Below, piece by piece: positions 23,407 to 32,235 of a stretch of 38,569 nt of DNA. The position numbers were made by a program, and so were the translations under genes. Numbering within the stretch: position 1 is the first letter of the stretch; each line of letters starts with the position of its first letter. Source of the stretch: CAZHZT01 sp964537285 (GTDB lineage: Bacteria; Bacteroidota; Bacteroidia; Chitinophagales; Saprospiraceae). The stretch covers positions 1-38,569 of the forward strand of contig CAZHZT010000044.1 in assembly GCA_964537285.1 (NCBI GenBank). The letters run 5' to 3'. The notes beneath the pieces were generated by a model, which was not told where the DNA came from, made no database searches, and saw only the letters and a list, made by a program, of their open reading frames with translations.

Positions 23407-25344
23407 CTATTCAAATCTTTTTAAAACATCAGCAGGTATCTGCATGCCTAATGCTTGTGCGCGTTGTACATCAACTCTTGCCTGCTCTTTATCCCCTAAG
23501 CCAGCTCGAACTTTAGCTCTTTCAAACCAATAAAGCGGCTTACTATCGTCTAGTGTAATTGCTCTACTGAGTGCTTCCAGCGCATCCTCCTCAGCACGTA
23601 AATGCCTGTAACACAAAGCTTTTTCATACCAAATATCTGCATAATCCGGATCGATCTCCAAATACTTATTGTATTCATTTAATGCCGCGTTATAATCCCC
23701 CATTTGATAGAAAACCAAAGCTTTATTGAGAATGCCCTTATAATAAGTCGGATCAATTTGCAGGGCGGCATTAAAATCGTTTAAAGCACTACCATGTTTT
23801 CCCATAGCTCCGTAAGCTACTCCTCGATTAGCAAGGTATTCTGCTTTATTTTTATCGAGTTCAATAGCAATCTCATAATCCCCAACTGCTTCGAAAAATT
23901 TACCTTGTTTGAAATGGACATCACCTCTTGAATTAAAAATCTCCGGTTGATCAGAACGCAAGCGAATGGCCTGGTTGTAACATTCCAATGCCTCATCAAA
24001 ACGCCCATTGTCTTTATAGTAGTAACCTAAATTTCTATATGGAAGCGTCGTTTTATTGTAGTGCTCCAATACGTGCTTCCATAAAGTCTCCCCATTCTTC
24101 CAAACCTTGCACTGATTATAAGTTAAAAAAGCCGATCCGATTAAATACAACACTGCGATACCTGGGAATAAAGGTTGAAACTGTTTATTTCTGTAAGAAT
24201 ATTTTTCTATGTAAAAAGCCGCAATGAAGAACAGCCCCATATAAGGTATATAGGTGAATCGATCAGCAATAAACCCTTGTCCGGCGCCTACCACCTGCAG
24301 TAAAAAGACAACATTGAAAAAGAAAAAAGCAAATCCAAATACTAAGGCCTTCATCTCCTTAAGATAAGCCAACCATACACCAACAAAAACGGCCACTACA
24401 ATAACAGGAGCCAAATAAAATGGCCAGCTCAAACCACTAGGATATGGATACAGAGGTGACATTTCATAGGGATAGATCACCTTGATCAGATACACCACAA
24501 AGGAATACGCTCCAATCAATAATCTTCCACCAAAACTATATCTTGCCAACTCCTCATCCACGGAACCAAGCGACCCCGATTCGGATAAAAAATAGATCCC
24601 CGCCAGTCCAAACACTAATGAAAGCAGGAAAAATGGCCATTTTTCTATTACAAGATTAAAGGATAATTTTCTATTATAATAATAATCCGCTGCCAGCATA
24701 GCTAATGGCAGAGCCACCATTTGAATTTTGGCGAAAAGCCCGATGAAAAATAAGCCCAAACATAAAGCCCACCATCCTCTCGACTTCAAATTAGACAATA
24801 AATACTTCAAATATGCATAAAAAGCTGAAAAATAGAAAGCCCCCAGCAAAACATCTTTCCGTTCTGTTATCCAGGCGACCGACTCCACCCGCATTGGATG
24901 AATGCCAAACAATAATGCCGGTAATGCTGCAAAAGGTAATTTTAAACCAAGCAATAATCCTATTCTAAAAACAAAGAAGACGCACAACAAATGGAGCAAT
25001 ACATTGGTCAGGTGATGTAAATAAGCCGTTTCCGCTCCAAACAGGTGTTTCTCTACAGCAAACGTGAAGATAGGCAAGGGGTTGTAGTTTCCCAGGACCC
25101 TACTGGTAAAAATGCTTTTTACGCTCTCCCAATCGAAACGCTCCAAATTAGGGTTTTCATAAAGGTTTACATCATCATCCCAGTTAACAAAGTCATTTTC
25201 CAGGGCTGGTGTAAACGATAGAAAAGTTATCAGTAAAATGGCTCCCAACCAAATCAGGTTATTGGGCTGTTGCCAGAATCCCTTTTTCTTCTCGGTCGCT
25301 TTCCCCGTTTTACCGCTCTTTTTCTTTGTCTTTTTTTTCGCCAT
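23407..25344 (-). CDS. Polytopic membrane protein with C-terminal TPR repeats (TMTC/ArnT-like GT-C fold)
   Basis: A 645-residue inner membrane protein. A Lys-rich cytoplasmic N-terminus (KKKTKKKSGK) precedes about 11-12 membrane helices to residue about 410, then about six TPR units at about 420-640. The loop after helix 1 (FVNWDDDVNLYENPNL) and the segment GIHPMRVESVAWITERKDVL are hallmarks of the TMTC-like family, whose eukaryotic members are O-mannosyltransferases. A bacterial donor or acceptor is unknown, so I do not assign an activity. Its stop-to-start distance from hemD is only 3 nt, so it is co-transcribed with the haem genes though no functional link is obvious. Confidence 0.8.
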   Translation of the reverse strand: MAKKKTKKKSGKTGKATEKKKGFWQQPNNLIWLGAILLITFLSFTPALENDFVNWDDDVNLYENPNLERFDWESVKSIFTSRVLGNYNPLPIFTFAVEKHLFGAETAYLHHLTNVLLHLLCVFFVFRIGLLLGLKLPFAALPALLFGIHPMRVESVAWITERKDVLLGAFYFSAFYAYLKYLLSNLKSRGWWALCLGLFFIGLFAKIQMVALPLAMLAADYYYNRKLSFNLVIEKWPFFLLSLVFGLAGIYFLSESGSLGSVDEELARYSFGGRLLIGAYSFVVYLIKVIYPYEMSPLYPYPSGLSWPFYLAPVIVVAVFVGVWLAYLKEMKALVFGFAFFFFNVVFLLQVVGAGQGFIADRFTYIPYMGLFFIAAFYIEKYSYRNKQFQPLFPGIAVLYLIGSAFLTYNQCKVWKNGETLWKHVLEHYNKTTLPYRNLGYYYKDNGRFDEALECYNQAIRLRSDQPEIFNSRGDVHFKQGKFFEAVGDYEIAIELDKNKAEYLANRGVAYGAMGKHGSALNDFNAALQIDPTYYKGILNKALVFYQMGDYNAALNEYNKYLEIDPDYADIWYEKALCYRHLRAEEDALEALSRAITLDDSKPLYWFERAKVRAGLGDKEQARVDVQRAQALGMQIPADVLKRFE

Positions 25345-25347
25345 TCT

Positions 25348-26049
25348 TTACCATTTATTTGTATATGTATCTAAACACTCATTAACTGCATCCGCTAATG
25401 CCTCTTCATCAGGAGCTTTCGCAATGAAGAGCTTTTCAATCCCTTGTTTTTTCAATTGCTTAGCGGTAGTATTTCCAATAGCCACGACTTTTTGCGTACT
25501 AAGTAGCTGATATCTGTTAAAATAGGCTTCTACGTTCAGTGGACTTGTAAAAACCAAAACTTTATTTTCTTCATCAAGTGCAAAGTCCTTTAAAATTTCA
25601 TTCTTGTATACAACCAAATCAACAGCGTCGATTTCATCTTTTAACAAGCGCTGAACGGACTGCCGGGAATTAAATGCCCTGGGGAAAAGTACGCACTTTC
25701 CCATTCCCAACTTTCGAAACGAAAAAGCTACTTCCTCCACTTCTCCCGCCCCTGTAAAATTAACTATTATTCCAGCCTTATTTAGCTTTTTTTTCGTTCC
25801 GGGTCCCAATGCAGCAACGCTTACCTCAGCTAGTTCATTAAATCCTCCTCCCTGAATAAAAAACTTAACGGCATTTTGGCTGTAAAAAAACACCCAATCT
25901 ATTTTCCTTTTTGGCAAAGAAAAGCTCACTGGCGAAAACTGAACGAGCGACTTATCTTCCACCTGAGCCCCAATCGCATTCATTTTCCTTCGAAACGCAC
26001 TATCCTTTTCTAACGCCCTCGTAATAAAAACCTTGGGTGTATACCTCAT
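25348..26049 (-). CDS. hemD: Uroporphyrinogen-III synthase
   Basis: Cyclises hydroxymethylbilane with inversion of ring D to give uroporphyrinogen III in haem/sirohaem synthesis. The family is poorly conserved. The call rests on 233-residue length, the two-lobe Rossmann-like pattern (KVFITRALEKD; DWVFFYSQNAVKFFI; VAALGPGTKKKL; VLVFTSPLNVEAYF; VVAIGNTTAKQLKKQGI) and position 7 nt after hemC. The FTSP..V and AIGNTTA motifs are typical. No separate promoter is seen. Confidence 0.9.
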   Translation of the reverse strand: MRYTPKVFITRALEKDSAFRRKMNAIGAQVEDKSLVQFSPVSFSLPKRKIDWVFFYSQNAVKFFIQGGGFNELAEVSVAALGPGTKKKLNKAGIIVNFTGAGEVEEVAFSFRKLGMGKCVLFPRAFNSRQSVQRLLKDEIDAVDLVVYKNEILKDFALDEENKVLVFTSPLNVEAYFNRYQLLSTQKVVAIGNTTAKQLKKQGIEKLFIAKAPDEEALADAVNECLDTYTNKW

Positions 26050-26056
26050 TTGCTGA

Positions 26057-26968
26057 TTAATTTGACGAAGAAAGCTTTGTCATCTCATCAATCACTTCTT
26101 CCGCCAACCCAAAATGAGTACTTGATGAAAGTCGGAACTTCTTTAATGGCGCATCCCATGACGCTGCTTTGGCAACCCAAACATGATAGTTTTCCTGTTC
26201 ATCGATTTCACAATAAACTCCAATTGGCATATGGCATCCTCCTTCAGCTAATTTGAGGACTCTTCTTTCGACATTGGTTACCAGAGCAGTCTCACTCTGG
26301 TGAATTTTCTTTAGTATCCTTCTGGTAGGCAGATCGTCTACACAACACTGAAAAGCCAGGACTCCCTGAGCCGGTGCAGGCACAAATTCTTTTGGATTGA
26401 AGAGATACGTCCAATAGGAGCTAAGATCTATTTCCAAACGCTCAATGCCTGCTGCGGCAAGTAGAATAGCATCGAATTCACCTGAGGCAAGTTTCTGCAG
26501 GCGGGTAGGTACATTTCCACGAATATCTTTTATCTGAACATCATTGCGATAATGAAGTATTTGGGCTTTGCGCCTCGCAGAAGAAGTTCCAACAACAGCT
26601 CCTTTAGGCAACTTTAGCAGTTGACCTTCTTCTACCTTATCCTTTGCCACGATGAGGTAGTCCGAGGGATTTGCTCGTTTTGACAATGCACCTAATACCA
26701 GACCGGGCGTTTGTTCAGTAGGTAAATCTTTCATAGAATGGACAGCGACCTGAACGTCCCCTCTCAAAAGAGCTTGCTCAATTTCTTTGGTAAAAAAACC
26801 TTTTCCCTCAATTTTATCAAAACTCAAGTGTTGAAGGCGATCTCCTTTGGTTTTTAAAATAATCAATTCCACTTCATAACCAAGGCCCTCCAACTCTCCT
26901 TTTAAAAAATGAGCTTGCCATAAGGCCAATTTACTTCCTCTTGTTCCTATTTTTATCTTATCGTTCAA
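26057..26968 (-). CDS. hemC: Hydroxymethylbilane synthase (porphobilinogen deaminase)
   Basis: Joins four porphobilinogen units into hydroxymethylbilane. The 303-residue product starts with a TTG codon: no in-frame ATG lies between it and the upstream repeat, and MNDKIKIGTRGSKLALWQ matches the family start. The catalytic aspartate is D81 (HSMKDLP), and the dipyrromethane cofactor attaches to C245 in EGGCHMPIG. It is the first gene of a run hemC-hemD-TMTC-like-(recN). A palindromic repeat (copy B) ends 16 nt upstream of the TTG, within the leader or promoter. Confidence 0.96.
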   Translation of the reverse strand: MNDKIKIGTRGSKLALWQAHFLKGELEGLGYEVELIILKTKGDRLQHLSFDKIEGKGFFTKEIEQALLRGDVQVAVHSMKDLPTEQTPGLVLGALSKRANPSDYLIVAKDKVEEGQLLKLPKGAVVGTSSARRKAQILHYRNDVQIKDIRGNVPTRLQKLASGEFDAILLAAAGIERLEIDLSSYWTYLFNPKEFVPAPAQGVLAFQCCVDDLPTRRILKKIHQSETALVTNVERRVLKLAEGGCHMPIGVYCEIDEQENYHVWVAKAASWDAPLKKFRLSSSTHFGLAEEVIDEMTKLSSSN

Positions 26969-26984
26969 ACTATTTAGTTTTTTC

Positions 26985-27083
26985 GTTCTTTGACAAATTG
27001 TGTGGAACTTAAATATGAGTCATCCCGAAAATTCGGGATGACTCATATTTAAGTTCCATTTTTCACAATTTCTGTCAAAGAAC
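26985..27083. repeat. GTTCTTTGACA-family inverted repeat, copy B
   Basis: The ends GTTCTTTGACAAATTGTGTGG (first 20 bases shown by 26985-27004) and CACAATTTCTGTCAAAGAAC (27064-27083) are near-perfect complements. Inside is a 27-bp perfect stem, 27003-27029 and 27032-27058, around a 2-nt loop. It lies between divergent hemC and lpxD, 16 nt from the hemC start codon, so it is not placed as a 3' terminator. Confidence 0.85.
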
Positions 27084-27093
27084 TAATTTTTTT

Positions 27094-27101
27094 TAATTTT
27101 G
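27094..27101 (+). promoter_or_regulatory. lpxD: -7 element of lpxD
   Basis: TAATTTTG fits TAnnTTTG and lies 10 nt outside the right end of repeat copy B. It predicts a leader of about 150 nt before the lpxD ATG at 27262. The right arm of the repeat overlaps the expected -33 region. Confidence 0.5.
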
Positions 27102-27261
27102 CACCTCTCAATAGGGGTACATGTACATCTGTTCGATTTATATGTTATGGGTAGTGTAAAATAATGCATGATGCATGGATTAAATCAAACATTTTTGAAC
27201 ACCACCATGTTTCGGACGGCAAATTTAATAAACAATTATCACCAAAACGATTTTTTAAACC

Positions 27262-28302
27262 ATGCAAATATCAGCCGCAGAATTGGCGCATTTACTGGGA
27301 GGAAAAGTGGAAGGCGATCCTGAAGTAACCGTAAATCGCCCAAGCAAAATAGAAGAAGGCCAGGAAGGAACTATCAGCTTCCTCTCAAATTTAAAATACG
27401 AGCACTTTGCTTATACTTCTAATGCCAGCATTTTACTGGTTAGTAATGACTTTGAGCCCAAACAACCTATCGCTTCGACCCTTATCCGGGTTCCTAATGT
27501 TTACGAAAGTGTTGCTTTTTTACTAGAAAAATTCAACCAATTCAAAGGACCGGAAGAAGGTATTTCCAAGCAAGCTTTTATACATGCCCGGACACAAATA
27601 GGAGAAGATGTTACGATTGGTCATTTTGCTGTTATCGAAGAAGGAGCTATTATTGGAAATAACGTTACTATCTACCCACAAGTATACATCGGCCCCGATG
27701 TTCATATTCAAGAAAACACAAGCATTCATCCAGGTGTAAGAATTTATAAAGATTGCAAAATCGGTAAAAACTGCACCATTCATTCGAACACGGTCATTGG
27801 AAGCGACGGGTTTGGCTTCGCCCCTCAGGATGACGGCACTTACAAGAAAGTAGCTCAAATTGGCAACGTGGTCATCGAAGATGATGTTGAGGTCGGTGCA
27901 AATACGTGCATTGACAGAGCTACAATGGGTTCAACGGTTATAAAAAAAGGGGTAAAACTGGACAACCTGGTCCAATTAGCTCATAATGTGGAAATCGGTG
28001 CAAATACGGTAATGGCTGCACAAAGCGGTGTAGCAGGAAGTACTAAAATCGGTGCGAACTGCCAAATCGGAGGCCAGGCAGGCTTTGTCGGCCACATAAA
28101 AATCGCCGACCATGTAAAGGTACAAGCTCAAAGTGGTATTAGTCGCCCTATATCTAAAGATCACTCAGCAGTTTATGGCTCCCCTGCTCTTAATTACAGG
28201 GATTACCTGAAATCTTATGCAGTTTTTCGACAATTACCAGAATTAGCAGCCAAAATCAATACCCTCGAAAAAATGCTCGAAGAACTCAATGCGCAGAAGT
28301 AA
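27262..28302 (+). CDS. lpxD: UDP-3-O-(3-hydroxyacyl)glucosamine N-acyltransferase
   Basis: Third step of lipid A synthesis in the cytoplasm. The 346-residue product has the N-terminal uridine-binding domain (about 1-100) and a left-handed beta-helix of hexapeptide repeats (about 105-310, such as IGEDVTIGHFAVIEEGAIIG). The catalytic histidine is H241 in LVQLAHNVEIG, and a helical C-terminus follows. It is first of a tight lpxD - lpxC/fabZ - lpxA - ABC run, although lpxC has its own -7 element. Confidence 0.97.
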   Translation: MQISAAELAHLLGGKVEGDPEVTVNRPSKIEEGQEGTISFLSNLKYEHFAYTSNASILLVSNDFEPKQPIASTLIRVPNVYESVAFLLEKFNQFKGPEEGISKQAFIHARTQIGEDVTIGHFAVIEEGAIIGNNVTIYPQVYIGPDVHIQENTSIHPGVRIYKDCKIGKNCTIHSNTVIGSDGFGFAPQDDGTYKKVAQIGNVVIEDDVEVGANTCIDRATMGSTVIKKGVKLDNLVQLAHNVEIGANTVMAAQSGVAGSTKIGANCQIGGQAGFVGHIKIADHVKVQAQSGISRPISKDHSAVYGSPALNYRDYLKSYAVFRQLPELAAKINTLEKMLEELNAQK

Positions 28303-28332
28303 ATGATTTTAGGATAGGGAAGTATATTATTA

Positions 28333-28340
28333 TACCTTTG
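28333..28340 (+). promoter_or_regulatory. -7 element of lpxC-fabZ
   Basis: TACCTTTG fits TAnnTTTG, in the 89-bp gap after lpxD and 51 nt before the lpxC ATG. It suggests a second promoter inside the lipid A cluster. Confidence 0.5.
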
Positions 28341-28391
28341 CCCATGTAATTCTAAACTTGAATTAATTAATCCGCATACGTCAGATACAAC

Positions 28392-29789
28392 ATGAAGCAG
28401 CGTACCATTCAAAAACCCGTAAGCGTAAAAGGTGTTGGCCTTCACACTGGTAAAGAAGTGACAATGACTTTTACCCCGGCTCCGGTTAATCATGGCTATA
28501 AGTTTAAGCGCATTGACCTCGAAGACACTCCAACAATTTCAGCAGATGCCAATAAAGTAATTTCTACTAATCGCGGAACAACCATAAAGCAGGGAAATGC
28601 CATTGTAATTACTATTGAACATGCATTATCTGCTCTCTCCGGCCTTGACGTTGATAATGTTTTAATCGAAATTGATGGCCCTGAATGCCCGATTCTCGAC
28701 GGTAGCTCTGCTCATTACGTCAAAGCAATTCAAACAGCTGGCCTCAAACCCCAAGAGTCCGATCGAGATTATTTCGAAGTGACCGAACCGATTTCCTACA
28801 AAGACGAACTGACGGGCTCTGAAATCATGGCTCTTCCCTCTTCGAAGTTTGAAGTCACTACCATGATTGATTTTAATTCAGCTGTACTAGGGCACCAATA
28901 TGCTGCGCTGCATAATCAGGAAGATTATCCCGAACAAATTGCTCCGTGCAGAACATTTGTCTTCTTACATGAACTGGAGCCCCTACTTAACCAAAACCTC
29001 ATCAAAGGTGGCGACCTCGATAATGCAATCGTTATCGTTGATAGGTTGATCGACCAGGAAGATCTCGATCGGCTTGCCAAGAAACTTGGCAAACCAAGTA
29101 TAAAGGTTAGCAAAACGGGCATTCTTAATACGACTCAACTTACTTTCGAAAATGAACCAGCAAGGCATAAACTCCTGGACATCATAGGTGATCTGGCTCT
29201 TGTCGGACATCCTATTAAAGGAAAAATCGTAGCGACAAAACCCGGCCATACTTCTAATGTAGAATTTGCTAAATTGCTGCGAAAAGCTTACAACGAACAA
29301 CGCAAACTCAGAGGCAAGCCTAAATATGACCCGGATACGCCTCCTATTTTTGACTCTACCCAAATTGCCAATTGGCTCCCTCATAGATATCCGTTCTTGC
29401 TCGTTGATAAAATCATTGAGCTAACCGATGAATATGTCGTGGGTATAAAGAATATTACTTTTAATGAGGCCTTTTTCCAGGGGCACTTCCCCGGAAACCC
29501 GGTTTTCCCAGGTGTGCTCCAAATTGAAGCTCTGGCCCAAACAGGAGGTATCCTGGCCCTGTCTAAACAAGAAGATCCTAATAACTGGGATACCTACTTC
29601 TTGAAGATCGACAATACCAAGTTCAAACACAAAGTTGTACCAGGCGATACCATGATACTAAAAATGGAACTCACTGCTCCAATTCGGAGAGGCATTGTTC
29701 AAATGCAGGGAACTACCTATGTTGGAAATAAAATTGTTTCCGAAGGAGAATTAACGGCACAAATCATCAAACGTAAAACAACTGAATAA
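28392..29789 (+). CDS. lpxC-fabZ: Bifunctional LpxC deacetylase / FabZ 3-hydroxyacyl-ACP dehydratase
   Basis: One 465-residue chain. Residues about 1-305 are the zinc deacetylase that commits to lipid A synthesis, with ligands H77 (TIEHALSAL), H259 and D263 (ARHKLLDIIGD) and general acid H286 (KPGHTSN). Residues about 320-465 are the hot-dog dehydratase of fatty acid elongation, with LPHRYPFLLVDK, catalytic H365 (FQGHFPGNP) and E379 (QIEALAQ). Both sites look intact. The fusion is an established Bacteroidota trait. It joins the two enzymes that compete for 3-hydroxyacyl flux, so it fixes their ratio. The start MKQRTIQKPVSVKGVGLHTG is canonical. Confidence 0.97.
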   Translation: MKQRTIQKPVSVKGVGLHTGKEVTMTFTPAPVNHGYKFKRIDLEDTPTISADANKVISTNRGTTIKQGNAIVITIEHALSALSGLDVDNVLIEIDGPECPILDGSSAHYVKAIQTAGLKPQESDRDYFEVTEPISYKDELTGSEIMALPSSKFEVTTMIDFNSAVLGHQYAALHNQEDYPEQIAPCRTFVFLHELEPLLNQNLIKGGDLDNAIVIVDRLIDQEDLDRLAKKLGKPSIKVSKTGILNTTQLTFENEPARHKLLDIIGDLALVGHPIKGKIVATKPGHTSNVEFAKLLRKAYNEQRKLRGKPKYDPDTPPIFDSTQIANWLPHRYPFLLVDKIIELTDEYVVGIKNITFNEAFFQGHFPGNPVFPGVLQIEALAQTGGILALSKQEDPNNWDTYFLKIDNTKFKHKVVPGDTMILKMELTAPIRRGIVQMQGTTYVGNKIVSEGELTAQIIKRKTTE

Positions 29790-29855
29790 TTCAATGCATT
29801 TTTTGCATTCACATACTCAACACTAATAGTGCTCAAATAAAGCGATGTAAATTAT

Positions 29856-30680
29856 ATGACTATGAAGGATAACGGATCAAACTATAAATTTATTCACCCA
29901 GAAGCTCAAATAGCTGAAAACGTAACAATCGAACCTTTCGTAACCATCTCAAAAGATGTGGTCATCGGTGAGGGCACCTGGATCGGATCAAATGTTTCAA
30001 TAATGGAAGGCGTACGGATTGGCAAAAACTGCCGCATCTTTCCAGGAGCCATTATTGGAGCTGTTCCTCAAGACTTAAAGTATAGCGGGGAATACTCTAC
30101 CCTCGAAATCGGAAACAACGTTACCATTAGAGAATATTGTACTCTGAACAAGGGAACAGAAGCCAGTTACCAAACTATAATCAAGGACAATTGCTTGTTA
30201 ATGGCCTACGTTCATGTTGCTCATGACTGCCTAATATCCCAAAACTGTATTCTGGCTAATAATGTCAACCTGGCTGGCCACATTGAAGTAGGGGAATTTG
30301 CAGTGCTTGGAGGATTAACGGCTGTACATCAATTCGTTAAAATTGGTGCGCACAGTATGGTCGGAGGGGGCTCCCTGGTCCGAAAGGATATCCCTCCTTA
30401 CGTTAAAGCTGCACGCGAACCAATTTCCTATGCAGGTATTAATTCAATTGGACTTCGGCGAAGAGGCTTTTCTAATGAAGACATTCACCATATCCAGGAT
30501 ATATACCGGATATTATTTGTAAAAGGTCACAATACCTCGCAAGCAATTTCAATCATCGAAGAAACCGTATCCCGTACAGAAATACGCGATAACATCCTTG
30601 ATTTCATTAAAGGAGCCAACCGTGGAATTATGAAAGGGTTCCGACAACTCAATGTAAGGAAAAATGCAGATCACGCTTGA
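29856..30680 (+). CDS. lpxA: UDP-N-acetylglucosamine acyltransferase
   Basis: First step of lipid A synthesis: transfer of a 3-hydroxyacyl chain from ACP to UDP-GlcNAc. The 274-residue product is a hexapeptide beta-helix (FIHPEAQIAENVTIEPFV onward) with catalytic H123 in YVHVAHDCLIS and a helical C-terminal region. An ATG at 29862 (third codon) is an equally possible start. Its last 17 nt overlap the ABC ATPase gene, so the two are translationally coupled. Confidence 0.97.
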   Translation: MTMKDNGSNYKFIHPEAQIAENVTIEPFVTISKDVVIGEGTWIGSNVSIMEGVRIGKNCRIFPGAIIGAVPQDLKYSGEYSTLEIGNNVTIREYCTLNKGTEASYQTIIKDNCLLMAYVHVAHDCLISQNCILANNVNLAGHIEVGEFAVLGGLTAVHQFVKIGAHSMVGGGSLVRKDIPPYVKAAREPISYAGINSIGLRRRGFSNEDIHHIQDIYRILFVKGHNTSQAISIIEETVSRTEIRDNILDFIKGANRGIMKGFRQLNVRKNADHA

Positions 30681-31287
30681 TGCAGCGGGAAAACGTTATC
30701 GAACAGATTGGATCTTTAGGAATTTGACTTTTCATTTTGAGGAAGGAGGGAGATACGCAATTATTGGGCCCAATGGCTCGGGAAAATCAACGCTACTGCG
30801 TATCCTCTCTGGCCACACCAGTTTATCCAAGGGCAAAATTGTCTTCAATCTACAAAACACCCCTGTGCCTGTTGATAAAGTTTTCAGGCATATCGCTTAT
30901 GCTGCACCATATATTGAACTTATTGAAGAATTCACTTTAAATGAGACCATCCAGTTTCATGCACAGTTTAAGTCCTTCATCAACAACCTTTCCCCCAATC
31001 AAATACTTGACCGCCTCGAACTCAGGAAGGTAAAAAACAGAGAAATAAAATTCTTTTCTTCTGGCATGAAACAGCGTGTGAAACTTGGTTTAAGTATTAT
31101 CTCTGATTGTCCAATCCTATTATTAGATGAGCCGAGCACTAATCTGGATCAAATGGGAGTAGAATGGTATAATAACCTGATCGATGAATTTGGAAAAGAC
31201 CGGCTGATAATTGTAGCTTCGAATGTATCTGCAGATTATCACTTTTGTAAAAATATACTTGATATCCTTAATTACAAAAAGAGGTGA
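30664..31287 (+). CDS. ABC transporter ATP-binding protein
   Basis: A 207-residue single nucleotide-binding domain. Walker A is GPNGSGKS (residues 35-42), the signature is FSSGMKQRVKLG (about 135-146), Walker B is PILLLDEPSTNLD, and the switch-region His is replaced by Asn or Ser in IIVASNVSADY, which is notable. It has no fused membrane domain and no permease gene beside it, so the exporter it drives is unknown. It overlaps lpxA by 17 nt. CcmA-like and lipid-export ATPases are the nearest types by look; a lipopolysaccharide link is only positional. Confidence 0.85.
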   Translation: MQITLDAAGKRYRTDWIFRNLTFHFEEGGRYAIIGPNGSGKSTLLRILSGHTSLSKGKIVFNLQNTPVPVDKVFRHIAYAAPYIELIEEFTLNETIQFHAQFKSFINNLSPNQILDRLELRKVKNREIKFFSSGMKQRVKLGLSIISDCPILLLDEPSTNLDQMGVEWYNNLIDEFGKDRLIIVASNVSADYHFCKNILDILNYKKR

Positions 31288-31329
31288 TATTTAGAGAGAG
31301 GCACGCGGCCGCGTGCCTCTCTCTAAATA
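31288..31329. terminator. Perfect zero-loop palindrome between convergent genes
   Basis: Arms 31288-31308 and 31309-31329 are perfectly complementary over 21 bp with no spacer, centred on GCGGCCGC. It begins at the stop codon of the ABC gene and precedes the 3' end of the convergent merR-type gene. The A/T-rich outer ends (TATTTAG/CTAAATA) would give U tracts in both directions, so it suits a bidirectional terminator. Confidence 0.75.
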
Positions 31330-31362
31330 ATTTCTTCTCTTGGCAGCAGCTAAAGAACAAGC

Positions 31363-31698
31363 CTAATCCAATTTAGATTGCAAATCTACCAGAAATGCCC
31401 GGAGTCTCTCAAGGGCATCGATGGAGTCAAGCCTTTGTTGATGGTACTGTTGCCGAAGCTCTAGCTCTTTCTTTGCGCCTTTCAGGGTGAACCCCCTTTC
31501 TTTTACAAGGGAATGGATAATTTTGAGTTGCTCTATATTTTGCTCTGTGAACTTTCGTTCCCCCTTACTCGTCTTGTGAGGATTAAAACTATCAAATTCA
31601 CTTTCCCAAAATCGAATCAGGGACTTAGAAAGCCCAAACATATCGGCAACTTCTCCGATTGTATAGTATCGCTTATTGTTTTTGCCTAAATCACTCAT
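31363..31698 (-). CDS. MerR family transcriptional regulator
   Basis: A 111-residue DNA-binding protein from the ATG at 31698 (MSDLGKNNKRYYTIGEVADM). Longer in-frame starts at 31719 and 31764 lie inside repeat copy C, so I reject them. The winged helix (YYTIGEVADMFGLSKSLIRFWE, KGERKFTEQNIEQLKII) is followed by a short Gln/Arg-rich coiled coil. No effector domain or sensor cysteine is present, so the signal is unknown. Conserved MerR proteins of this short type are common near housekeeping genes in Bacteroidota. Confidence 0.9.
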   Translation of the reverse strand: MSDLGKNNKRYYTIGEVADMFGLSKSLIRFWESEFDSFNPHKTSKGERKFTEQNIEQLKIIHSLVKERGFTLKGAKKELELRQQYHQQRLDSIDALERLRAFLVDLQSKLD

Positions 31699-31707
31699 AT
31701 AAAAGGG

Positions 31708-31769
31708 GTTCTTTGACATAAATTGTGTGGAGTTTAAAAATGATAACTCCACACAATTTGTCAAAGAAC
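31708..31769. repeat. GTTCTTTGACA-family inverted repeat, copy C
   Basis: GTTCTTTGACATAAATTGTG (31708 on) pairs with CACAATTTGTCAAAGAAC (ending 31769), continuing inward through GGAGTT/AACTCC; arms of about 25 bp differ by a 2-nt insertion. It ends 9 nt before the MerR start codon, in the leader of that gene. Confidence 0.85.
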
Positions 31770-31772
31770 GTA

Positions 31773-31865
31773 AAAGGAATGCTAGTGAAAATAGTCTAAG
31801 TTATGAAATTTACCAAGGACAAGGCCCTTTGTTTGTAACTTAAACTAATTAAATAGCATTCCTTT
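31773..31865. repeat. Second inverted repeat in the MerR-HU gap
   Basis: AAAGGAATGCTA at 31773-31784 is perfectly inverted at 31854-31865 (TAGCATTCCTTT). TAAGTTA near 31797 is inverted as TAACTTA near 31836. It follows copy C after 3 nt and reaches to 25 nt from the HU stop. It may help end HU transcription. Confidence 0.55.
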
Positions 31866-31890
31866 CCTTAGCTGTGTTATTTCAATAAAA

Positions 31891-32169
31891 TTAGCCTTGG
31901 GCTACAGCATCAGATAATTCTTTTCCGGGCTTAAACTTTACCACCTTCTTTTCTGGAATATCAATAGCCTCTCCTGTGCGAGGATTTCTTCCTTGACGTG
32001 CAGCACGAACATCAGAAGAAAAAGTGCCAAAACCAACAAGTGTAATCTTATCACCAGCTTGCAATGTATTTGAAATAGTATTCAATACTGCATTCAAAGC
32101 ATCTGTTGCTTGTTGTTTGTTCAAAGAAGTACCTTCAGCAATTTTGTTTATAAGATCTGCTTTATTCAT
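31891..32169 (-). CDS. HU family DNA-binding protein
   Basis: A 92-residue nucleoid protein that bends DNA as a dimer. The start at 32169 gives MNKADLINKIAEGTSLNKQQ, the family N-terminus; an upstream in-frame ATG at 32235 lies before the promoter and is rejected. The DNA-binding arm RQGRNPRTGEAIDIPEK and the GFGTFS motif are intact. It stands behind a near-consensus Bacteroidota promoter, as suits a highly expressed gene. Confidence 0.96.
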   Translation of the reverse strand: MNKADLINKIAEGTSLNKQQATDALNAVLNTISNTLQAGDKITLVGFGTFSSDVRAARQGRNPRTGEAIDIPEKKVVKFKPGKELSDAVAQG

Positions 32170-32204
32170 TATAATGGTTTTAATGATGAAAAACGTACAT
32201 TTCA

Positions 32205-32235
32205 CAAAAATATGTGCTGGCAATCTTAAAAACAA
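32205..32235 (-). promoter_or_regulatory. Promoter of the HU gene
   Basis: On the minus strand TTG (32233-32235) is followed after 20 bp by TATTTTTG (32205-32212), matching the Bacteroidota -33 TTTG / -7 TAnnTTTG layout. This is the best promoter in the window. The start site would be near 32198, giving a leader of about 30 nt. Confidence 0.65.

Noticed and set aside
26985..27083. Copy B as a simple Rho-independent terminator
   Set aside because: It lies between two divergent genes, where there is no transcript 3' end to terminate, and its ends are shared with other copies.
31699..31764. Longer MerR start codons at 31719 and 31764
   Set aside because: Both fall in repeat copy C; the HTH domain needs only the start at 31698.
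32170..32235. Longer HU start at 32235
   Set aside because: The extension covers the predicted promoter, and HU begins MNKADLINKIA at 32169.
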